From: CAYFZO01 sp964347615
GTDB taxonomy: Bacteria; Pseudomonadota; Gammaproteobacteria; Poriferisulfidales; Oxydemutatoraceae
Direction of reading: 5' to 3'
Assembly (NCBI GenBank): GCA_964347615.1
Contig: CAYFZO010000006.1
Location: forward strand, 31,763-95,762
Length of the DNA stretch: 64,000 nt
Shown here: positions 16,014 to 25,119 of the stretch, piece by piece
Layout: each line of letters opens with the position of its first letter
Position numbering within the stretch: position 1 is the first letter of the stretch
Notes under the pieces: model-generated
Told to the model about the DNA's origin: nothing
Database searches by the model: none
Seen by the model: only the letters and a program-made list of their open reading frames with translations
Made by a program: the position numbers and the translations under genes

Positions 16014-17359
16014 ACGGGGAAGACTGGAGAAGGGAACGTGACAGTCGTTCCTTGCTCTATGCGGGGCGAGTACTCGACCGTAATCGGTGGGTGTCGCTGT
16101 GTCCTGATCCACGTTACGTGTCGCGTTACGATGGGCAAGTGGCGCTTCTGACCGCGGCGAATCTCCTTGGTCGAATGACCCCCAGTATTGCGTTGGATAT
16201 TCCTGATTCAATCCCCATCGTTGATTCTCTACCTAATGCCGGGAAGAACTTGCGTGACGTGTTGCTTGACCAGCTTCATGAAGCAGATCCTTCTGGGAGT
16301 TTCTGTCGCCGCTCATATAAACCGGATGACTACATCATCAGATTCGGTAAGACCGGCGGCGTCAATACAGTGCACGGGTCGGGCTGGAAAATGTACTGCG
16401 GCCCAAGCCCATCACCTTTGGCAGAAACCGAAACGGTAAATCCAATTGGCCCAGCAATGGCTTCTATTCTTGCTGTAAGTGAAGCTTTCCGAACAAATCT
16501 TACTTCACCTCCCGGACAATACACTTTCGATGCTCTAACTTGGACTTCTGACGTAAAAGATGAAAGTGATGCTCCACTTCCTACTCAGTCGAAGCTCGGA
16601 GAAGTTTGGGTTGTTGGTACTGGCTCAGTTGGAACAGCGGTACTCTATTTTTTGAGCCTTGCTACACGGAATTTTTCCGCGGTTCTTTTCGACATGGATA
16701 TAGTCGAAATTCACAATCTGGATCGATCTCCTATATTCACGAGTAACGATGCGGATAATAAAACAAACAAAGCAATAGCGACAAAAAGATATCTAAACCA
16801 AGTAGGAGTTTCTAACGTCAAAGCCGAACCACACGCCCTTGATGAATCCGATATCTGGAAAAACCGTCAGCCAGGTACCCCCGACGTTTTAGTCCCGACC
16901 GCAAACGAGCGTAATGTGCGTTCCCTTATCGAAAGTTACTTTCCGCCAATCCAAGTTTACGGAACCACGGGGCAGAACGGACAAGCCACAATGATTCGTC
17001 ATATTCCCCCGCATGATCCATGTTCGCTTTGCCTATTTCCTGACACTGACCACGCACCAACGAGTTGCGCGATCGGTAAAGTTGAGAATGAAAGTAATGA
17101 AAAGAAAATTGATGCGGCGCTCCCTTTTCTATCCTTTGCTGCAGGAGCAATGGCCGTCGCCGAAATTCTAAAACTCAGCCTGCCTGATTATCCAGCCAAT
17201 AGAAGTAACCGAACAATCTTGTACACAGGCTGTCCACCCCGTTTCACATCTGGACAATTATCTTTCAGAGATGGTTGCCCATGCCGGCAACGTAACTACG
17301 ACCTTTATCGAAAAATAACCGAGAACACCTGCTTTTCCCACTTGATGCGTTTCTCATGA
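16010..17359 (+). CDS. E1-like (ThiF/UBA) Ubl-activating enzyme
   Basis: I place the start at the GTG at 16010, which overlaps the JAB stop and has GGGA about 8 bases upstream, giving 449 residues. The C-terminal half is a ThiF/E1 adenylation domain: nucleotide loop VVGTGSVGTAV near residue 202, acidic strand FDMDIVEIHNLDRS, and a CSLC...CPCR zinc-binding pair. Residues 1-190 form the extra N-terminal domain seen in bacterial standalone E1s. A cysteine in TSCAIGK is a candidate thioester site. It activates the Ubl with ATP and passes it to the E2. It is 76 bases before the giant helicase start. Canonical eukaryote-like E1 repeats are absent, as expected. Confidence 0.85.
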   Translation: MNGEDWRRERDSRSLLYAGRVLDRNRWVSLCPDPRYVSRYDGQVALLTAANLLGRMTPSIALDIPDSIPIVDSLPNAGKNLRDVLLDQLHEADPSGSFCRRSYKPDDYIIRFGKTGGVNTVHGSGWKMYCGPSPSPLAETETVNPIGPAMASILAVSEAFRTNLTSPPGQYTFDALTWTSDVKDESDAPLPTQSKLGEVWVVGTGSVGTAVLYFLSLATRNFSAVLFDMDIVEIHNLDRSPIFTSNDADNKTNKAIATKRYLNQVGVSNVKAEPHALDESDIWKNRQPGTPDVLVPTANERNVRSLIESYFPPIQVYGTTGQNGQATMIRHIPPHDPCSLCLFPDTDHAPTSCAIGKVENESNEKKIDAALPFLSFAAGAMAVAEILKLSLPDYPANRSNRTILYTGCPPRFTSGQLSFRDGCPCRQRNYDLYRKITENTCFSHLMRFS

Positions 17360-17435
17360 TTTCGTAGTTTAGGCACTCAATCGGCCAACAATGTATTATC
17401 GGCTGGTTTGGAACTTTCAAAGTGCTGTATTTCCA

Positions 17436-20400
17436 ATGGCTTTAAACCCCATCGCTTACACGGAAAGCGTCGTCCGTAGTTTTCTGCGTTACCAACTTAC
17501 GGCGTACCCTTTCGCTGACCAAAGATTGCACGAACAGATGTGCAAATTGCTGTCTCTTAACGAAACTCGTCAGTCTCCCCTCCTCAAAGGCCCCTACGTC
17601 AGCTTATCGCGCTCATTCCGGCAAGGCGCTTCAGTCGCGTCTTTAGTGAAAGAAAGGCTGCTACACCCTCACTTACAACAACGTATTCGCAACGAAGTTA
17701 CACATCTCTATAGTCATCAAGAAAAAGCGATCCGTGCTATTGCGAAGAAGCAGACAACCCTCGTATCCACCGGAACCGGTTCAGGCAAAACCGAATGCTT
17801 CCTCTATCCCATCATTAGCCAATGCCTGAAACTCAGGGATGAAAAAGCATCCCCCGGTATTAGCGCGGTCATTGTCTATCCGATGAACGCATTGGCGGAA
17901 GATCAGCTCATGCGATTACGCGGCCTGTTGGCAGGCACTGGAATTCCATTTGGGATTTATGTAGGCAAGACACCTGAGAATGAAGCCGATGTGACTGGCG
18001 TTAAATTGCATGATGGGGCGTCACGGGATGATTACGAAACCCGGCTGAAACGAGCACAACAAGAAAGCAGCGGCGAGACGGTTTATCCAGCAGAAGAGGT
18101 TTGTTCACGGGAGGTTATGCGCACAGAAGGCAAACAGCCACGAATTCTCTTAACCAACGTGAAGCAGCTTGAGCTGCTGCTGACGCGGCAGATAGATATT
18201 CAACTGTTCGCTAATGCTCGACTGGATTTTCTGGTATTCGATGAGGCTCATACGTTCACTGGGGCGCTAGGAGCGGAAACAGCCTGCCTAATCCGGCGCC
18301 TGCGTGCATTCTGTGACATCAATATAAACCACACTACATGCGTCGCTACCTCAGCAACGATCGTTGATAAGGAAGAGCCTGACGCCGCCCGAAAATTCGC
18401 CGCACGATTTTTCGGCGTTCCACGCGAAGCAGTAACTACAGTTAATGAAGACTACGAAAAAGACGTTTGGGAAGAGCCACGGTTTGTTCCCACTGCTCCC
18501 CCTGAAAAAGCTGCCGATATTCTCAGCAACTGTATTGAGGCAGTTGAAGACGAAGACAATTCAAACGCTGAAAAAATAGAGGCAATCTATCGTGCGTTAA
18601 CCGGCGAGGGCCTGCCCGAAAGAAACTGGCCGGAAGCCCTGCACAATGCTATGTCTCGCAATGATCTGGTTTTTCGCTTGAACGAGGAGCTCCATACCCC
18701 GAGGGAGCTGGCGGAATTACCAGCAGCACTTGAACGGCATATCGACCGCCCTGTAGCTGAGGAAGAAATTCTTGCTTGGCTGACGTTAGGGGCGGCAGCA
18801 CGCAAGCAAGGTCGACCTTTATTACGCCCCATCGTACATAACTTCGTACGCGGCATCAGCGGCGCCGTGGTGACATTTCCTAAAGATATGAATAGCCCGA
18901 AGCTATGGCTCGCTGCAAAAGACGAGGGTGAGATTGAACCTGACACGTCTGAAGATAAACATGCGCATTTTCCTGTAACGACCTGTACTACTTGTGGACA
19001 GCACTACTTCATTGCGTTCCTAAAAGACTTCTCTTTCACCGGAAACGTGCCTGAGGGCGGTGAAACCAGCTCCACCGGCCCTTGGTGGTCTTCGAAAGAA
19101 GAAACTTTGGGTGGTAAACGCGTTGTTCTAGTAGACAAATTGATTGGAGAAAGTGACGAAGACGAGGACACGTCTCCTCATGCGAAGATGGCACCACTCT
19201 ATTTCTGTCGCCGATGCGGAACAGCACACCTTGAAACACAGTCACGATGCCTTTGCTGTGGATATGAAAATGGTACGGTTCAGCTGCACGCAGTCCGCCA
19301 GAAGGAAAAAAATCCTGGCAAACTGGCCAGCTGCCTTTCTTGTGGTTCTACCAGTCGTCGACTCGGCGGGGATTACCGCGAACCAGCCCGGCCCGTGCGT
19401 GCAGTTAACGTGGCGGACGTGCACGTTCTCACCCAAGACATGGTGCACCACGCAGAACGACGTCGTCTGCTCGTATTCTGCGATAACCGGCAGGACGCGG
19501 CATTTCAAGCTGGCTGGATGAAAGACCGCGCCCGACGTTTCAGGTTACGAGCGTTAATGATGGAAAACATCAAAAAAAGCGCGTGCTCCGTAGGCGATTT
19601 GGCCGGGCATCTCGATAAGTTAATGGAAAAAGATGAAACCCTTTCACGAGCGTTGCTTCCTGAGGTATGGCGCGTTGCACGTCGAGAAGACAGCGGTACC
19701 CGCCACCAACAGGAACGCTACAAGTTTCTTCGCTTCCAAGTATTGCGCGAAGTTACACTGCCGTCACGACAAGCGGTTGGTCTCGAGCCATGGGGCCGCA
19801 TGAAAATCGAATACACGGGGCTCGACGCGGTGCTACCATGGATTCAGAAGCATGCTCATTCCCTAAGCCTCCCCCCAGATGGCTTGCGGGAAGGCGTCGC
19901 AAGCGTACTCGACTACTTGAGACGAAGAGGGGTGCTGTATGACCCTGAGAATGAGATATTTACGAAATACTGGGGAAAAGGAGACCTTGAGATCCAGCGT
20001 GGGTACTTACCCGACTCTATTCGACCCAACTCCACCAAGCTACAGCGCCAAGCAGATGAAAAACGGGAAGTAATTATTCAATGGATAAGCGACAGGGGCA
20101 GCCCAACGGTACCCCAAATCGTCAAGAAATGGGGGGCAGAGAAAAACGCAATCAAACCACTTTTGGAAAGCTTGTTTCAATTCTTAAAGGAAAACAAACT
20201 ACTAGTGCCTGTACGACTTAAAGGTTACAAAGGCCGCGCGCTCCCAAAGGTACACGGCGTCTACCAAGTAAATAGCGACAAATTACTGTTGACTCCGAAC
20301 AAAGGCATGAGACGTTGTCGTAGCTGTCGCCGCACTACCACTCGGAACTTACCTTACGACCACTGCCCTGCCCGGAATTGCAACGGAACTTTGGAATGGG

Positions 20401-23387
20401 TGCCGGAAGATCCAGACAACTATGATTTGCATCTGCTCGATAGCGCATACGAAATGCTGCGTCCGGAAGAACACACTGCTATGGTCCCATCTGAGGACCG
20501 CGAACGTTTTGAGAACTTGTTTAAGGGTGAATCAGAGGCAGTAAATTGTCTGGTGTGTACCCCAACGTTGGAACTAGGAATTGATATCGGGCGACTCGAC
20601 TCAGTCCTGATGCGCAACGTACCCCCGTTGCCGGCAAATTATTGGCAGCGCGCCGGACGCGCCGGACGGCGACATCGCATGGCGGTGAATGTCACCTATT
20701 GCCGACCAGTCTCACACGACCGTGCCTACTTCTCAGAGCCGCCTAAATTGCTGGCAGGCAGGATTGACCCTCCGGCATTTAATCTAAGAAACGAAGTGAT
20801 GGTCGAAAAACACGTTCACGCAATAATCATCGCCTCTTTGTATCGCTATTGTCATGATAACGCTAGACCAGAAGCGGAACGTAACACGATACAGGAAACT
20901 TTGCTCAATTGTTTTCCCTCGTTTATCTCGCCTTATCTATTCGATGACAATGAAGAAGTACGGACAACGCTGTTCGGCTTCACTTCCTTACGCGATTTAG
21001 TTCAGGAAAACTATCAAGCATTGGTCACCGACGTGCAACGTGTGTTTGAGCAAGGATGGCCAGAGACGGATGCCGACGTTGTAACCCAAGAAGCTCTTTC
21101 TGCCTACGTCGCCAAATTCGCCGATAACTTGGAAAACGTCGTCAAACGTTTGCAGCGCCGTCTGCGTTGGGCTATGAACCAGATTCAGCGCCTCAATAAT
21201 CACCGTCAGAGCCAGGGAACGCTTTCCCGTGAGGATGAAACGCTATTCCGCCGTTGCGACAATCTGGTAAAACGACTAAAAGGCACGAGCTGGAGACGAC
21301 GAAGCCGAGCGGAAGGGCACTACGACTCGAACACGTTCAGCGTGCTCTCAGCGGAGGGATTCCTGCCGGGTTACGGCCTGGAAGTCGGCTCGATAAGAGG
21401 TGAAGCGGAAATTCCACCCTGGCTCCCCGGAGCTAAGAGTTTTTCTTTACCTCGACCGCCTGCAATCGCTCTACGTGAATACGTTCCTGGCAATCTCATC
21501 TATGCCAACGGACAACGTTTTGTCGCGCGTCACTTTCGCCGCGAGGCAGGCGAGGAATATTCAGAGATGCCGTGCTACGAAGTATCAATTGACCACCAAG
21601 CCGTTAAGCCCGTTAGTTTAAATGCACCCTCGTCATTAGGCGGATACGTCCTCCAAACAATATCCGTCTGTGATACGGACTTAATTCATACTTCACACAT
21701 ATCCGACGAAGAAGAATTTCGGTTTCAATTAGGCTTAGCTATTTACGGATTGGAAATCAAGCAGCACAACGGCGGAATCTCATATCGTTGGGGAGAAAAA
21801 ACCATGCAACATCGCCGTGGAGTACATATACAACTTGTCAACGTAGGGGCTTTGCTCGCCATCCGCAAAGGAGAAATTGGTTATCCTGTCTGCACGGTAT
21901 GCGGCCAAAGTATCTCCCCTATTTCCTCTGACAGACAGCACCAAGAGTTTGTTAAAGATCACAAGGAACGTTGTGGACGTGAGCCAAAATCTATCGGTTT
22001 CTATACCAACGTAGTTGCCGACGCGCTTTCGCTGCCTGAGTGTGACAACTTGGAAATCGCGTACAGCGTCTTAGAGTCTTTGCGCTTCGCCGCTACTAGA
22101 GTACTTGACATGCATACGGAAGACTTGCAGGTGCTTGTTATAGGACACGTTGAACGAGACGGCGTAGATGCTTTGTTATGGGATCCAATGCCTGGTGGAT
22201 CCGGGCTGCTTGACCGCGTGTGTGAACGCTTTGATGAAATCGTGCAAGCAGCTAAAGAAATCGTTAGTGATTGTCCCGCAGTATGTGACTCATCCTGCAT
22301 AGATTGCCTTCAGACGTTCCGCAACGCTTATTACCATGAGCACCTCAATCGCCATACAGCCCAAACACGATTGGAAGAATGGGGAGAACAGCTGGTACGC
22401 CGTCACGATATTCCACCGTTGCAACAAAACATTGCCTCCAGCAAAAATGCAATGCCGGTTAACGAGGCAGAAACCAAGCTGCGGCACCTGCTACTCGCCG
22501 CTGGATTTGACGAAGGCATCCGAGACGAACAGATTCAGTTAGATCGAGCAATAGGAACTACAACACCTGACGTAATCTACCGAACGGAAACCGATGGAAC
22601 AGACGAAGGTGTATGTATTTATTTGGACGGATTGAGTGCACATATCCATGGCAACCCAAAAACCGCTGAGAAAGACAGGGAAATCCGGGATTGGTTACGC
22701 AATAGAGGATATGAGGTCATTGAAATCACCGCTAACCAGTTAGACGATGAAGATGCAATGACACGTCACTTTCGCCGCCTCGCAAGATATTTGCAGATGC
22801 CAGATACATTAAGCCGGCTGCGTGATGATCACTCGTGGTTTCGCCAATCTAAAAAGGCATCAGTTTCTCCTTTGCGATTGGTTACACCGACACCTGAAAC
22901 GCGTTATGTCACCTGCGTGCCTCTAGTCCCCTTGCAGATTGCCGCAGGGACGTTTGGCGATCCCAATGCCGCTCCCGACGAATCCGAATGGCAGTGGGTA
23001 AAACTTAACTCAGTACGCACGCTGCGCCCTGGAATGTTTGTTGCTGCCGTAACTGGAAAATCTATGGAGCCAAAAATACCCGATGGCTCATACTGCCTTT
23101 TTTCCGGCCCTGTCACTGGGACGCGGCAAGAAAAAATCGTGCTTGCTCAAATGCACGACACGATTGACCCTGAAACCGGGGCCAGGTTTACTGTAAAACG
23201 CTATCGGAGCACGAAAGGGGAAAACGACGATGGCTGGCGACACATCAAAATCACCCTTGAACCTATTAACCCTGACTATCAACCGATTGAGTTAGCGACG
23301 GATAACGAGAACTCCGTCACAGTAGCCGCGGAACTGGTTAGCGTTCTTGGCCAAGACGCTCCTGTAGATGATACGGATTCTCTCTAA
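17436..23387 (+). CDS. Giant DEAD/DEAH helicase with DUF1998, PD-(D/E)XK-like and S24 peptidase regions
   Basis: About 1983 residues from the ATG at 17436; an ATG at 17391 is possible but the extra 15 residues look non-native. Helicase motifs: STGTGSGKTE (about residue 110), DEAHTF (about 268), TSATI, and the C-lobe TPTLELGIDIG plus QRAGRAGRR (about 1045-1080). Cys4-type zinc segments lie around residues 515-650. DUF1998 follows (DPMPGGSGLLDRV, about 1583; CDSSCIDCLQTFRNAYYHE). Residues ~1670-1790 look like a Vsr/DUF559-type PD-(D/E)XK nuclease (TPDVIY, CIYLDGLSAHIHGN). The C-terminus is a LexA-type S24 peptidase with Ser in GKSMEP and Lys in TVKRY. The helicase-DUF1998 part resembles DruE of Druantia and a fused DrmA-DrmB. 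It is the last gene of the Ubl operon. Confidence 0.85.
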   Translation: MALNPIAYTESVVRSFLRYQLTAYPFADQRLHEQMCKLLSLNETRQSPLLKGPYVSLSRSFRQGASVASLVKERLLHPHLQQRIRNEVTHLYSHQEKAIRAIAKKQTTLVSTGTGSGKTECFLYPIISQCLKLRDEKASPGISAVIVYPMNALAEDQLMRLRGLLAGTGIPFGIYVGKTPENEADVTGVKLHDGASRDDYETRLKRAQQESSGETVYPAEEVCSREVMRTEGKQPRILLTNVKQLELLLTRQIDIQLFANARLDFLVFDEAHTFTGALGAETACLIRRLRAFCDININHTTCVATSATIVDKEEPDAARKFAARFFGVPREAVTTVNEDYEKDVWEEPRFVPTAPPEKAADILSNCIEAVEDEDNSNAEKIEAIYRALTGEGLPERNWPEALHNAMSRNDLVFRLNEELHTPRELAELPAALERHIDRPVAEEEILAWLTLGAAARKQGRPLLRPIVHNFVRGISGAVVTFPKDMNSPKLWLAAKDEGEIEPDTSEDKHAHFPVTTCTTCGQHYFIAFLKDFSFTGNVPEGGETSSTGPWWSSKEETLGGKRVVLVDKLIGESDEDEDTSPHAKMAPLYFCRRCGTAHLETQSRCLCCGYENGTVQLHAVRQKEKNPGKLASCLSCGSTSRRLGGDYREPARPVRAVNVADVHVLTQDMVHHAERRRLLVFCDNRQDAAFQAGWMKDRARRFRLRALMMENIKKSACSVGDLAGHLDKLMEKDETLSRALLPEVWRVARREDSGTRHQQERYKFLRFQVLREVTLPSRQAVGLEPWGRMKIEYTGLDAVLPWIQKHAHSLSLPPDGLREGVASVLDYLRRRGVLYDPENEIFTKYWGKGDLEIQRGYLPDSIRPNSTKLQRQADEKREVIIQWISDRGSPTVPQIVKKWGAEKNAIKPLLESLFQFLKENKLLVPVRLKGYKGRALPKVHGVYQVNSDKLLLTPNKGMRRCRSCRRTTTRNLPYDHCPARNCNGTLEWVPEDPDNYDLHLLDSAYEMLRPEEHTAMVPSEDRERFENLFKGESEAVNCLVCTPTLELGIDIGRLDSVLMRNVPPLPANYWQRAGRAGRRHRMAVNVTYCRPVSHDRAYFSEPPKLLAGRIDPPAFNLRNEVMVEKHVHAIIIASLYRYCHDNARPEAERNTIQETLLNCFPSFISPYLFDDNEEVRTTLFGFTSLRDLVQENYQALVTDVQRVFEQGWPETDADVVTQEALSAYVAKFADNLENVVKRLQRRLRWAMNQIQRLNNHRQSQGTLSREDETLFRRCDNLVKRLKGTSWRRRSRAEGHYDSNTFSVLSAEGFLPGYGLEVGSIRGEAEIPPWLPGAKSFSLPRPPAIALREYVPGNLIYANGQRFVARHFRREAGEEYSEMPCYEVSIDHQAVKPVSLNAPSSLGGYVLQTISVCDTDLIHTSHISDEEEFRFQLGLAIYGLEIKQHNGGISYRWGEKTMQHRRGVHIQLVNVGALLAIRKGEIGYPVCTVCGQSISPISSDRQHQEFVKDHKERCGREPKSIGFYTNVVADALSLPECDNLEIAYSVLESLRFAATRVLDMHTEDLQVLVIGHVERDGVDALLWDPMPGGSGLLDRVCERFDEIVQAAKEIVSDCPAVCDSSCIDCLQTFRNAYYHEHLNRHTAQTRLEEWGEQLVRRHDIPPLQQNIASSKNAMPVNEAETKLRHLLLAAGFDEGIRDEQIQLDRAIGTTTPDVIYRTETDGTDEGVCIYLDGLSAHIHGNPKTAEKDREIRDWLRNRGYEVIEITANQLDDEDAMTRHFRRLARYLQMPDTLSRLRDDHSWFRQSKKASVSPLRLVTPTPETRYVTCVPLVPLQIAAGTFGDPNAAPDESEWQWVKLNSVRTLRPGMFVAAVTGKSMEPKIPDGSYCLFSGPVTGTRQEKIVLAQMHDTIDPETGARFTVKRYRSTKGENDDGWRHIKITLEPINPDYQPIELATDNENSVTVAAELVSVLGQDAPVDDTDSL

Positions 23388-23389
23388 CC

Positions 23390-23553
23390 CCCTCACCTAT
23401 CAGCTTCAACACCCACTCCCTATTCCACGTCAGATCGGCAATCGTATAACCGTCGAGTATCTCAAGGAACCGCTTGACGGCCTCATTCAGGACGCCCTTG
23501 AGCCGGCATCCGAGCATCGGTGCAGTCCGCCGCGTCACGAGCGTCTCGTGCAA
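23390..23553 (-). pseudogene. Rrf2/NsrR-like regulator 3'-end remnant, right island repeat (B)
   Basis: Direct copy of 3463-3615, starting just after the helicase stop. The minus strand encodes a short open fragment with APMLGCRLKGVLNEAVKRF and then LEILDGYTIADL, like the C-terminus of an Rrf2-family iron-sulfur regulator, but no helix-turn-helix. The stretch 23554-23658 holds nothing recognisable. The pair brackets the defence genes, consistent with duplication of a target gene end on insertion or with recombination between paralogues. Confidence 0.7.
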
Positions 23554-23658
23554 TCAGCCCCCGGTCTATCCTTAATCGCGCAACGTTGGCGGCAATCGGT
23601 GTTTTGCTTGTCATCTGGCGCAACAATTATCCGCTGATTTCAGTTCACTTTTCGCGCG

Positions 23659-24855
23659 TTACAGCAAATACTTAGAGATATCTACATTGTCACAACCTGA
23701 TTTTGCCTTCATAAACCACTTATCGCCATCCTTAGAAATCCAAATATGCCAAAACGGTCGGTCAGGCTTTTCTGTTTGGTGCACTTTCTCAAGTAACAGA
23801 AGAAAATCAGAGCGCGGTATAGCAAACAGCGTCTTCACACTGCCGCACCCTAATATGAAATAAGATTCCTCCACCTCTTCCAAAAACGCTTTGTGTCGTG
23901 CGCGAGGTGTAAACCAAAAACTTTCGCCCTGAAACTGTTTTGATACTTTGCAGATTACACCATATTTGCGGTCAGACGATGACCAAACGGCTCTCGTCCG
24001 ACGAACAAGCCTAGACGGAAAATTCTTTTTTTCTTCAAAACGAGCAAGACATTCCTCGTGAAAAGAAGCAGGTTTACCACCTTTTCTCGAAGACTCACTT
24101 TCTGCATCAGGCTCCTCTTCTTCCACGTCTGTAACCACTTCCGCATCAAGCTCCTCTTCTTCCACGTCTGTAACCACTGAAAGAAGCAAATCTGAGATTT
24201 TGTCAAGCTTCGTGAACTCTTCAGGAATCAATACACTTCTTACCTTAGAAAAAACAGACTCATCCTCCATTTTTTCCTTCAACTCCGCAAGCGCCAGTAA
24301 CGAGGACACGCTGATCAAACGCATATCCCAGGCATAGCGTGATCCTCGTATCTGACTTTCCAAACTATCCGTTTCGTCTCTGCCTACCACCAGTAAGAAA
24401 GAAATATCTTCCTTGCTAAAGCTTTTTTCTTTAGAGATGAGATCATCCCGATAACGAGCAAGAGTTTCGAGATTTAAGTTGTACACGTCGGTTGTCTTTA
24501 CTTCGACGATAATTGATTCTCCACTCGACAATTTCCATAAACCATCATACCCCACCTCGTTTCTCACTCCCCGGTATCTCCCGTTCTCAACTTCAAAGTC
24601 CAGTCGCCGACCCACTTCGTTGATTATGTCTTGCAATGCAAATCCTAAGTTTACGTGCTTTTGCACCGGCAATAGACAACACTCTTCCGCATACTCTTTG
24701 AGTTTGGCGAGAGGGATGATTTGAAGGAACTCCCGAAACTCTTGGGATGTTCCGTTGTTGTCTGCGAGTTTGCCGTCGCCGGCAATCCCAATAACTGGTG
24801 GAAGGCGTTTCCCCTCCAACGCGCCTTCGTTCCAAAGATCAACTAGTCGCAGCAT
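23659..24855 (-). CDS. Putative PD-(D/E)XK restriction-type nuclease
   Basis: A 398-residue protein. The segment EVGYDGLWKL followed by SIIVEVKTTDVYNL (residues ~104-127) has the D...ExK pattern of PD-(D/E)XK nucleases. An N-terminal ~90-residue domain precedes it. An acidic linker near residue 230 contains a perfect-looking 13-residue tandem repeat (VVTDVEEEE then L/P and DAE), and the C-terminal ~130 residues form a separate basic domain (RRTRAVWSSSDRKYG; FWHIWISKDGD) that may bind DNA. No partner methylase adjoins it. It converges on the giant helicase and lies outside repeat B. Composition matches the island, not the chromosome. A restriction or abortive nuclease role is inferred. Confidence 0.68.
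   Translation of the reverse strand: MLRLVDLWNEGALEGKRLPPVIGIAGDGKLADNNGTSQEFREFLQIIPLAKLKEYAEECCLLPVQKHVNLGFALQDIINEVGRRLDFEVENGRYRGVRNEVGYDGLWKLSSGESIIVEVKTTDVYNLNLETLARYRDDLISKEKSFSKEDISFLLVVGRDETDSLESQIRGSRYAWDMRLISVSSLLALAELKEKMEDESVFSKVRSVLIPEEFTKLDKISDLLLSVVTDVEEEELDAEVVTDVEEEEPDAESESSRKGGKPASFHEECLARFEEKKNFPSRLVRRTRAVWSSSDRKYGVICKVSKQFQGESFWFTPRARHKAFLEEVEESYFILGCGSVKTLFAIPRSDFLLLLEKVHQTEKPDRPFWHIWISKDGDKWFMKAKSGCDNVDISKYLL
24104..24181. repeat. 39-bp tandem repeat, two units, in nuclease gene
   Basis: Two consecutive 39-base units (CTCCTCTTCTTCCACGTCTG core) encode the repeated acidic 13-mer linker in the nuclease gene. In-frame length keeps the gene open, so copy number could vary without loss of function. 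Confidence 0.85.
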
Positions 24856-25119
24856 CTTTCCTCCTGAATGTCACCAACGGACTGGCACTGGCTCTACGAG
24901 AACCAAGCGAAAAACAGAAATGGTGTCCGCGGCACTGAAAATATTAATGTGCAAAGCCGTAATCCCAATCACTGTTTAAGCCAGCAATCCGTATCATAAC
25001 AATGGTAGCACTCCCCCGAAATCGAGCGCGAGATACATCGGCACGCAAAGCGATAAATCGGTGCGCTTGGTCGGTTGCATCTCAGGCTCGGGGCTTCGGG
25101 CCGGTCGAATCGGTCGGCG
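24856..25119. other. Intergenic, right edge of the low-GC island
   Basis: 264 bases in which base composition returns to the GC-rich chromosomal type. It must contain the promoter of the minus-strand nuclease gene and the end of the amidotransferase transcript. A TCCTCC ribosome-site complement lies at 24858-24863. No tRNA end or attachment-site-like sequence was found. Confidence 0.55.

Noticed and set aside
14770..17359. Type II CBASS operon
   Set aside because: E1, E2 and JAB genes are present but no CD-NTase or CBASS effector; E1 and E2 are separate proteins and a Ubl is encoded.
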